From assembly GCA_946614205.1 (NCBI GenBank), contig CAMOGR010000080.1:1-6461 (forward strand): DNA of 6,461 nucleotides. Direction: 5' to 3'. The DNA comes from an uncultured Bacteroidales bacterium (GTDB lineage Bacteria; Bacteroidota; Bacteroidia; Bacteroidales; UBA932). This document shows positions 1 to 5,273 of this stretch, piece by piece; position 1 is the first letter of the stretch; each line of letters begins with the position of its first letter. The position numbers and the translations under genes are program-made. The notes beneath the pieces are model-generated. The model searched no databases. It was not told the origin of the DNA and saw only the letters and a program-made list of their open reading frames with translations.

Positions 1-1159
1 CCGTGGCTGCAACGGCAGTCTTAGGCGATGCGGCGGCCGGAGCGGGGACAGTTTTGCTGTCGGGCACCCCGCCGAGGAAAGCCAGCCTCATGAGGGCGAA
101 CTCTATATGCAGCCGCTGGTTGGTGGAAGCACGGTAGCCGGCCTCGCACTGGGATACCACTCCGAGGGCGTCGAAGAGGAACTTCACGCTGCAGCGTCCG
201 GCCTGCTCGCGGTAGCGTTCCCTCAGGGAAGCCGGAAGGTCGAGCAGGGAGTCGAGCCCGCCGGTGCGGCTCACCAGCAGATCGCGCAGGTGGCTGCCAA
301 GCGAGGACACGAAATGCAGCGCGTTGAAGCCCTTGGACAGAATCTCGTCGAAAATGAGCATCGCAGTGCCGTAGTCTGCTGCGAGGAATGCGTCGACCAG
401 GCGGAAACTGTATTCGTAATCGAGCACTCCGAGGTTGCGCACCACGTCTTCGTATTTGATGGAGGTGCCGCAGAAGGCTACGGTCTGGTCGAAGATGGTG
501 AGGGCGTCACGCATGGCGCCGTCGGCCTTGTGGGCTATCACGTGGAGGGATTCGTCATCCACGTTCACCCCTTCCTTGCCGGCGATGGTGCGAAGGTTGC
601 GCACGATGTCGGGGATGCTGATGCGGTTGAAGTCGTAGGTCTGGCAACGGCTCAGGATGGTGGGGATGATCTTGTGCTTCTCCGTGGTGGCCAGGATGAA
701 AATGGCGTGTGCGGGAGGCTCCTCGAGAGTCTTGAGGAAGGCGTTGAATGCAGACTGGGTGAGCATGTGTACCTCGTCTATGATGTACACGCTGTACTTG
801 CCCACCTGAGGGGGAATCTGCACCTGCTCCATAAGGGCCTTGATGTCTTCTACGCCGTTGTTGGACGCGGCGTCAAGCTCATGTATGCAATAGGAACGGC
901 CCTCGCGGAAGGATACGCACGATTCGCATTCGCCGCAGGGTTCCATGTCGGGACCGGGATTGGCGCAGTTGATAGTCTTGGCGAAGATGCGCGCGGCACT
1001 GGTTTTGCCTACACCCCTTGGGCCGCAGAATAGATACGCATGCGCAAGCTGGCCGCGCATGATTGAGTTCTTGAGAGTGCGGGCAATATTGTCCTGGCCA
1101 ATGAGGCTCTCAAAGGAATCAGGGCGGTATTTGCGGGCGGAAACTATATACTGTGCCAT
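1..1159 (-). CDS. dnaX: DNA polymerase III subunit gamma/tau (partial, 3' end outside window)
   Basis: This is the ATPase subunit of the clamp loader, which opens and places the beta sliding clamp on primed DNA. The frame was read by hand from the ATG at 1159-1157; 386 codons are visible with no stop before base 1. The start MAQYIVSARKYRPDSFESL is typical of DnaX. Visible motifs are Walker A GPRGVGKT (residues 46-53), zinc-binding cysteines C65, C75, C78 and C81, Walker B with IIDEVH (126-131), the SRC motif with its arginine finger (170-172), and sensor II GAMRDAL (R217). The collar domain III follows (about 230-360), ending in RLHIEFALMRL. From about residue 365 the protein becomes an Ala/Pro-rich linker (PAPAAASP), the usual transition to the tau-specific part, which lies outside. 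No frameshift-type slippery site is seen in the visible part. The gene is transcribed divergently from the exported-protein gene at 1203. Confidence 0.97.
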   Translation of the reverse strand, partial: MAQYIVSARKYRPDSFESLIGQDNIARTLKNSIMRGQLAHAYLFCGPRGVGKTSAARIFAKTINCANPGPDMEPCGECESCVSFREGRSYCIHELDAASNNGVEDIKALMEQVQIPPQVGKYSVYIIDEVHMLTQSAFNAFLKTLEEPPAHAIFILATTEKHKIIPTILSRCQTYDFNRISIPDIVRNLRTIAGKEGVNVDDESLHVIAHKADGAMRDALTIFDQTVAFCGTSIKYEDVVRNLGVLDYEYSFRLVDAFLAADYGTAMLIFDEILSKGFNALHFVSSLGSHLRDLLVSRTGGLDSLLDLPASLRERYREQAGRCSVKFLFDALGVVSQCEAGYRASTNQRLHIEFALMRLAFLGGVPDSKTVPAPAAASPKTAVAAT

Positions 1160-1166
1160 ATATTTT

Positions 1167-1197
1167 TTTACAAATGTAGTGAAAATTCTTAACTTTG
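1167..1197 (+). promoter_or_regulatory. Putative promoter of the exported-protein gene
   Basis: The -7 box TAACTTTG at 1190-1197 fully matches TAnnTTTG. A weak -33 element, TTTA (consensus TTTG), sits at 1167-1170 with a 19-nt spacer, inside the accepted range. The -7 box ends only 5 nt before the ATG at 1203, so the predicted start of transcription is about 1201-1203 and the mRNA would be leaderless or nearly so. The promoter overlaps the opposing dnaX promoter, because its spacer contains the dnaX -7 box. Confidence 0.5.
1171..1178 (-). promoter_or_regulatory. Putative dnaX -7 promoter box (Bacteroidetes type)
   Basis: On the minus strand this reads TACATTTG, a full match to the Bacteroidetes -7 consensus TAnnTTTG. 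It ends 11 nt before the dnaX ATG. No good -33 TTTG is seen 19-21 nt upstream, so the call rests on the -7 box and its position. With usual spacing, transcription would start inside the A7 run at 1169-1163 (minus-strand reading), giving a leader of only about 8 nt. No Shine-Dalgarno sequence is present, as is normal in this phylum. Confidence 0.5.
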
Positions 1198-1202
1198 CCG
1201 TT

Positions 1203-1886
1203 ATGAAACGTGAGTTTGGAAAAATACTGTTCCTGATGACGCTGCTGCTCGTTCCGGCGCTTTGTCAGGCGCAGATGAAAATATACACGAAGAGCTACAG
1301 GATACAGGATTTCAGGAGCAGGACTACAAGAATCGTGCTCGACGGCCCGACGGAGCTTACAGTCCCCCTCAGGGAAGAAGTCACCTCGCTCTGGACCGTC
1401 TCCCCCTACGAATTCTGCAGCGCAGCAGAATACGAAAAGCTCAAGACCGACCCCGACAGCTATTTCCTCCGTGCAGTCACCTCCAAGGGCATAATAAGCC
1501 TGGAGCTTGCAAAAGGCGGCCGCGAGGGCGATTCCAACACCCTCAAGAAGCCTCTTTCACTCGTCACCGTACCGATTGCCGGAGAGAACAGCCTCGGGAC
1601 GCTGCAATACATGGCAGCCTGGGTAAGCATAGTGCAGGACTACATAGATTCCGCCATCGGTTCGGAAAGGGTCGCCTATTCGGGAATAGGCACGATAAGG
1701 GTTCCGAGGCCCGCAATGCTGAAAATCATACGCGACCCCCAGGAGGCGGCCATAGCCTTCCGCAACGCCGATGCGCTCACCGCAGTGGAAATTACCATTA
1801 CGCCCGACGGAACGAATGCCACAAGGCCACGCTACAGGTATATCATCGGGACGGACAATTACGCCCTCTACGCATTCAGGAAGTAA
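1203..1886 (+). CDS. Exported protein of unknown function
   Basis: This gene encodes 227 residues. I do not recognise the family with certainty. The N-terminus MKREFGKILFLMTLLLVPAL, followed by CQAQ, is a clear Sec signal peptide with a basic start, a hydrophobic core (residues 8-20) and a likely signal peptidase I site after A23. C21 is preceded by Leu, so it is not a good lipobox. The mature part, about 204 residues, has no further membrane segment and should be periplasmic or secreted. It alternates beta-type stretches (TRIVLDG, GIISLEL, AVEITIT, RYRYIIG) with a polar region around SPYEFCSAAEYEKLK (67-81). The frame stays open upstream to an ATG at 945, but that stretch is antisense to dnaX. 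The 1203 start is preferred because it begins the signal peptide directly after the -7 box. The stop codon overlaps the next start (TAATG), so the two genes are probably translationally coupled. Confidence 0.85.
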   Translation: MKREFGKILFLMTLLLVPALCQAQMKIYTKSYRIQDFRSRTTRIVLDGPTELTVPLREEVTSLWTVSPYEFCSAAEYEKLKTDPDSYFLRAVTSKGIISLELAKGGREGDSNTLKKPLSLVTVPIAGENSLGTLQYMAAWVSIVQDYIDSAIGSERVAYSGIGTIRVPRPAMLKIIRDPQEAAIAFRNADALTAVEITITPDGTNATRPRYRYIIGTDNYALYAFRK

Positions 1887-2155
1887 TGACGATCTGCACG
1901 ACCAACCCCGACGGCAGCGGCGCAGCCCCAGTTAGCCTCCAGGAATACATAGAGCACAAAATCGGCAGTCCGCTCCGTGCAATCGACGCCGACAGCCACG
2001 AGCGTTTCCTCGTAATCGAGGCGGAGGCCCTCCGCGACCTCGTAGTCATGGCAGAGGTTTCCGGCATCGGTGCGAATACAGTCCCCTGCCCCCACACCCT
2101 GGACAATCCTGACTGCGGGCGCATCATACGGGATCACTGCAGAATCATCCGATAA
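1886..2155 (+). CDS. Small protein of unknown function, coupled to upstream exported-protein gene
   Basis: This gene encodes 89 residues starting MTICTTNPDGSGAAPVSLQ. I do not recognise the family. Its ATG shares one base with the stop of the preceding gene (TAATG), an arrangement that favours reinitiation by the same ribosome. Third codon positions are strongly G/C, as in the neighbouring genes, which supports this frame over the two open frames on the opposite strand. There is no signal peptide or membrane segment, so it is probably cytoplasmic. The middle, about residues 17-60 (LQEYIEHKIG, ERFLVIEAEALRDLVVMAE), looks helical and amphipathic. The C-terminal third holds three of the four cysteines (C68, C77, C85) plus H70 and H84. 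That could be a metal site or chance. The stop lies just before a terminator hairpin. The frame also runs open far upstream, out of frame through the preceding gene, but a start there has no support. Confidence 0.62.
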   Translation: MTICTTNPDGSGAAPVSLQEYIEHKIGSPLRAIDADSHERFLVIEAEALRDLVVMAEVSGIGANTVPCPHTLDNPDCGRIIRDHCRIIR

Positions 2156-2195
2156 AAAAGGAAGCCGGCAGAAAACTGCCGGCCTCTTTCTCTTT
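2154..2195. terminator. Bidirectional intrinsic terminator between convergent genes
   Basis: A perfect 8-bp stem GCCGGCAG / CTGCCGGC (2164-2171 and 2176-2183) closes an AAAA loop. Beyond one A-C mismatch the pairing can extend outward through 2158-2162 with 2185-2189. On the plus strand the stem is followed by the U-rich CTCTTTCTCTTT (2184-2195). On the minus strand it is followed by TTCC and then six T (A6 at 2154-2159). It lies in the 57-bp gap between the stop of the small plus-strand gene and the stop of the FKBP gene, so it can end both transcripts. The A6 run overlaps the small gene's stop codon. Confidence 0.85.
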
Positions 2196-2212
2196 AAAGA
2201 TATAATCCTGAA

Positions 2213-3016
2213 TTATTTAGCAGATTCAGTTGCCTCGGGGACGTACTTGCCTACGTGCTCCACGATAACGTCGAAGATAAGGGTGGAGTTAGGCTCGATG
2301 CCGGGACGGCCCTGCTCGCCGTATGCGAGGTTTGCAGGAACGTAGAGCTCGATGTGACCGCCCTCACCTACGAGCTGCAGACCCTCGGTCCAACCGGGGA
2401 CTACGGAGTTGAGAGGGAAGCGGGCTGCATCAGCGCCTTCAGCGGTCTCGTCGAACACGGTACCGTCAATGAGGGTGCCCTTGTAGCGGACAGCCACGGT
2501 ATCGGTGCTGGCGGGCTTGAGGTTCTCGTTGCCGGCCTCGATGATTTTGTACTGAAGACCGCTCTCGGTCTGCTGAACGCCTGCCTTCTTGAGGTTGGCG
2601 GCAAGGAACTTCTCACCAGCCTCTTTGTTGGCGAGGAGCTTGTAGTTGTGCCTCTTCTCAAGGTAGCCGTTGAAGACATCGTTGATCTTGCTGGGAGCAA
2701 TCTTGAACTGGGTGTCGAAATCGGGGCTGCGGAAATCACCCTTTGCGTTGACGAAATCCTTGATACCGGCAATCATCTTGGTGTAGTTGATGTCACCGAA
2801 ATCGTAACCCTTGATAAAGCTGCCGAAGTTGACACCGATGAGATAGCTGACGCTGTCTATTTCTGCCTTGGTAGGAGTGAAATCCTTGAGTGTCTTGACA
2901 GTCTGGTCGGCGGCAGCTTCCTCGCTGCCGTCAGTTGCGGGCTCGGCGTTCTTGGGGGTGCAGGCAACCATTGCTGCACAGAACGCGAGAGCAAAGAAGA
3001 ATTTGTTTGTTTTCAT
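2213..3016 (-). CDS. FKBP-type peptidyl-prolyl cis-trans isomerase, lipoprotein
   Basis: This gene encodes a 267-residue folding catalyst that isomerises Xaa-Pro bonds outside the cytoplasm. The N-terminus MKTNKFFFALAFCAAMVAC has a lipobox (MVAC) with C19 as the lipidation site, followed by a low-complexity acidic linker (20-40). Residues about 48-145 match the layout of the FKBP N-terminal dimerisation domain of the Mip/FkpA type, with SYLIGVNFG near 57-65. Residues about 152-257 are the FKBP catalytic domain. By analogy with FKBP12, visible pocket residues are Y178, F188-D189 (TVFDE), F200, V205-V206, W209 (PGWTEGL), Y232 (AYGEQG) and F248 (LIFDV), so it should be active. It is probably anchored in the outer or inner membrane facing the periplasm. 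No strong surface-export acidic signal follows C19 directly. It begins 21 nt after the ROK kinase stop, in an AT-rich spacer without Shine-Dalgarno, and is the last gene of the cluster. Confidence 0.95.
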   Translation of the reverse strand: MKTNKFFFALAFCAAMVACTPKNAEPATDGSEEAAADQTVKTLKDFTPTKAEIDSVSYLIGVNFGSFIKGYDFGDINYTKMIAGIKDFVNAKGDFRSPDFDTQFKIAPSKINDVFNGYLEKRHNYKLLANKEAGEKFLAANLKKAGVQQTESGLQYKIIEAGNENLKPASTDTVAVRYKGTLIDGTVFDETAEGADAARFPLNSVVPGWTEGLQLVGEGGHIELYVPANLAYGEQGRPGIEPNSTLIFDVIVEHVGKYVPEATESAK

Positions 3017-3037
3017 TAATTTATAAATAGTTAAACT

Positions 3038-3997
3038 TTAAAGATTCCAGGCGAGTGCGGAGGCGCCGAGGATGGCGGCGTCGGACTCCGACAAGCTTGA
3101 GTACATGAGTTTTACCTTGTCTTTCCACAGGGGCAGCACGTTCTCGTTCATTGCTTTCTCGATGGGCCCGGTAAGGAATTCCCTCGCGCGGGCAAGGCCG
3201 CCGAAGAGCACTATGGCCTCGGGAGCGGAGAAAGCTATGAAGTCGGCGAAGCTGCGGCCGAGGATGGTGCCGGTGTATTCGAAAATCTCGAGCGCCATCT
3301 TGTCTCCGGACTTTGCAGCCTCGTAGACATCTTTGGAAGTTATGTTCTCGCGGAGACTCAGCAGGGATGATTCCTCGGGGTGCTGGTCGAGCCACTCGAC
3401 TGCCGTGCGGGCGACTCCGATAGCGGAGCAGTAAGCCTCGAGGCAGCCCAGCTTGCCGCAGCCGCAGCGACGGCCGCCGCGCACTGCGCAGGTATGGCCG
3501 AGCTCGCCGGCGAAACCGTCATGGCCGTAGAGCACTTTGCCGTCAATCACGATGCCGCTGCCGACACCGGTGCCGAGGGTTATCATGATGAAATTCTTGA
3601 GTCCCTTGGCGGCTCCGTAGGTCATTTCGCCGACGGCGGCCGCATTGGCGTCGTTGGTGAGAGCCACGGGCATGCCTTCCATGGCCTCGGAGAGCATGGA
3701 TGCGAAGGGAACGTTGCCCTCGTGCGCCCATGAGAGGTTGGGGGCCTGCTTGATTTCTCCGGTGTAATAGTTGCCGTTGGGGGCGCCGACGCCGATGCCG
3801 CGAATCTGACCCTGGAGGTCGGAGTCGGAAATCAGCTTCTGAAGCGTACCGGCAAGCGCACTGACGAATGAAGGGGCGTCATCGTGCTTGTTTGATACCA
3901 GGATGCTCTGGGCGAGCACCTCGCCGCGGGCGTTCACTATGCCGCACTTGGCGGTCTGGCCGCCGATGTCTATACCTAAAACGTAAGGTTTTTCCAT
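3038..3997 (-). CDS. ROK-family sugar kinase (glucokinase-like)
   Basis: This gene encodes a 319-residue enzyme expected to phosphorylate a hexose, most likely glucose, with ATP in the cytoplasm. DIGG (residues 10-13) starts the phosphate-binding loop. NDAN (115-118) supplies the catalytic base D116. LGTGVGSG (141-148) is the second nucleotide-binding loop. ELGH (165-168) with CGCGKLGCLE (178-187) forms the ROK zinc site (H168, C178, C180, C185) and places E187 near the sugar. FGGLA (265-269) is the C-terminal nucleotide loop. There is no N-terminal helix-turn-helix, so it is a kinase and not a NagC/XylR-type repressor. The usual DIGGT is DIGGQT here, a small variation. It follows the FHS transporter gene by 7 nt and precedes the FKBP gene by 21 nt, which supports a role in phosphorylating the imported sugar. 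Fructokinase, allokinase or N-acetylhexosamine kinase activity cannot be excluded. Confidence 0.93.
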   Translation of the reverse strand: MEKPYVLGIDIGGQTAKCGIVNARGEVLAQSILVSNKHDDAPSFVSALAGTLQKLISDSDLQGQIRGIGVGAPNGNYYTGEIKQAPNLSWAHEGNVPFASMLSEAMEGMPVALTNDANAAAVGEMTYGAAKGLKNFIMITLGTGVGSGIVIDGKVLYGHDGFAGELGHTCAVRGGRRCGCGKLGCLEAYCSAIGVARTAVEWLDQHPEESSLLSLRENITSKDVYEAAKSGDKMALEIFEYTGTILGRSFADFIAFSAPEAIVLFGGLARAREFLTGPIEKAMNENVLPLWKDKVKLMYSSLSESDAAILGASALAWNL

Positions 3998-4004
3998 GAT
4001 TCGC

Positions 4005-5264
4005 TTATTCTGTAGGGATATCCTTGTTGACGTTCTTGCTGCCTACGAGTGCGTAGAAGATGAGGTATGCCAGGCAGGCGATGAGCACCCAGTAGCTCTG
4101 CAGGGAACCGACGGCGTCGGCCAGTGCGTTCTGCACGAAGGGGATGATGCCGCCGCCGCAGACCAGGGTCATGAAGATGCCGGATGCGGCTGCAGTGTAC
4201 TTGCCGAGGCCTTCAGCGGAGAGGTTGAAGATGGAACCCCACATGACCGAGGTGCACAGACCGCAGATTGCCAGGAACACCAGGCTCACGGGAACCTTGC
4301 CGATGACTGCCGTCTGGGGCAGGAAAATAGCGATGAGGATGAAAACGATGGCAGCTGCCGAGGTATAGAGGAGCATGTTCTTGCTGGAGACCCTGGCGCC
4401 GATGGAAGCACCGATGAGACGTCCTGCAAGCATGCAGAGCCAGTATGCGCTGATAAGGGTGCCGGTAAGGGCGGGGCCTACGCTTTCGAGGCCGGAGAAG
4501 TATACGTTGGCGGTGTTGGGAATACCGACTTCGATACCCACATAGAAGAAGATTGCGATGGCGCCGAGCACGAAATGACGGAAGCTCAGAGGGCTGTAAG
4601 GATCCTTGACGGCCTTGCCTGCCTTGCGGGCGGCCTTCTCCTCCGGAGTCTCCATGTGAGGCTCGGGTATCTTGGTGAGGGAAATGACCACGAATGCGAT
4701 GGCGAAAATCACCATGGCGATAATCATCACGGGAGCAGCCTTGGCTACGGTTGCATCCTGAATGCTGCCGCCGACGAGCCAGCCCACGAGGAAGGGAGCG
4801 ATGGTGCCGCCGATGGAGTTGCAGGAGCCACCCCACTGGATAAGCTGGTTGCCCTTATTGCCGCCGCCGCCGAGAGTGTTGAGCATGGGGTTGACGACTA
4901 TGTTGAGCATGCACATGGAGAAGCCTGCGATGAATGCGCCTGCGACGTACACTGCAAAGGACTCGACGTAACCGGAAAGGAACTGTATGGCAACGCCGAC
5001 GAGACCGACCACGACGGCGGCCAGGGCAGTGAATTTGTAACCTTTGCGGCGCAGGATGATACCTGCGGGGATGCCCATGCAGGCATAAGCGATGAAGTTG
5101 GCGAGAGTACCGAGCTGGCTGAGGGCCTTGCTGGCACCGAACTGGTTGGTCACGACCACGCCCATGGAGCCGGCGAGGTTGGTGACGAAGGCAATCATGA
5201 AGAACAGGGCAAAGCACACCGCAATTGCGGGCGTGTAGTTCTTGCTGGAAGCGGTCTTAGTCAT
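4005..5264 (-). CDS. MFS sugar/H+ symporter, FHS family (FucP/GluP type)
   Basis: This gene encodes a 419-residue inner-membrane transporter with about 12 predicted membrane helices in two halves, joined by a charged cytoplasmic loop (about 198-228, rich in Glu and Lys). Signs of the fucose/glucose-galactose symporter family are NPMLNTLGGGGNKGNQLIQ (125-143), GGTIAPFLVGWL (152-163), FYVGIEVGIPN (240-250, with E245), SAYWLCMLAGRLIG (272-285), and GLGKYTAAASG followed by GGGIIPF (352-376). A short MFS motif A-like RRKGYK follows the second helix (72-77). Length is normal for the family. It should import a hexose with protons. The next gene, a ROK kinase 7 nt away, suggests glucose, though fucose, galactose or an amino sugar remain possible. 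The ATG at 5264 lies 9 nt after the stop of the acyl-CoA ligase, so it is probably cotranscribed. No Shine-Dalgarno is visible. Confidence 0.93.
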   Translation of the reverse strand: MTKTASSKNYTPAIAVCFALFFMIAFVTNLAGSMGVVVTNQFGASKALSQLGTLANFIAYACMGIPAGIILRRKGYKFTALAAVVVGLVGVAIQFLSGYVESFAVYVAGAFIAGFSMCMLNIVVNPMLNTLGGGGNKGNQLIQWGGSCNSIGGTIAPFLVGWLVGGSIQDATVAKAAPVMIIAMVIFAIAFVVISLTKIPEPHMETPEEKAARKAGKAVKDPYSPLSFRHFVLGAIAIFFYVGIEVGIPNTANVYFSGLESVGPALTGTLISAYWLCMLAGRLIGASIGARVSSKNMLLYTSAAAIVFILIAIFLPQTAVIGKVPVSLVFLAICGLCTSVMWGSIFNLSAEGLGKYTAAASGIFMTLVCGGGIIPFVQNALADAVGSLQSYWVLIACLAYLIFYALVGSKNVNKDIPTE

Positions 5265-5273
5265 ATTGTACTA

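Noticed and set aside
107..1033. Long plus-strand open frame of 308 codons
   Set aside because: It lies wholly antisense to dnaX, whose minus-strand frame carries Walker A, the zinc cysteines, Walker B and the sensor motifs. The opposite-strand opening is a by-product of GC-rich third positions, and its protein looks like no family.
945..1202. Upstream ATG extension of the exported-protein gene
   Set aside because: The extra 86 codons are antisense to dnaX and would bury the signal peptide. The ATG at 1203 starts the signal peptide and follows a -7 box.
1262..1885. Upstream extension of the small-protein frame from an ATG at 1262
   Set aside because: It runs out of frame through the exported-protein gene. 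Its translation is Arg/His/Pro-rich and non-protein-like, so a start at 1886 with TAATG coupling is far more plausible.
1868..2137. Minus-strand open frames of 89 and 83 codons opposite the small gene
   Set aside because: Third-position base composition favours the plus strand, the plus frame has coupling and a terminator just after it, and the minus frames have no start context or recognisable motif.
2255..3019. Plus-strand open frame of 254 codons
   Set aside because: It is antisense to the FKBP lipoprotein, which has clear family motifs and a lipobox, so it is a shadow frame.
3017..3037. Possible separate promoter before the FKBP gene
   Set aside because: The spacer is AT-rich but contains no clear TAnnTTTG box. 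AT-rich leaders are usual for translation in this phylum, so only cotranscription with the kinase is supported.
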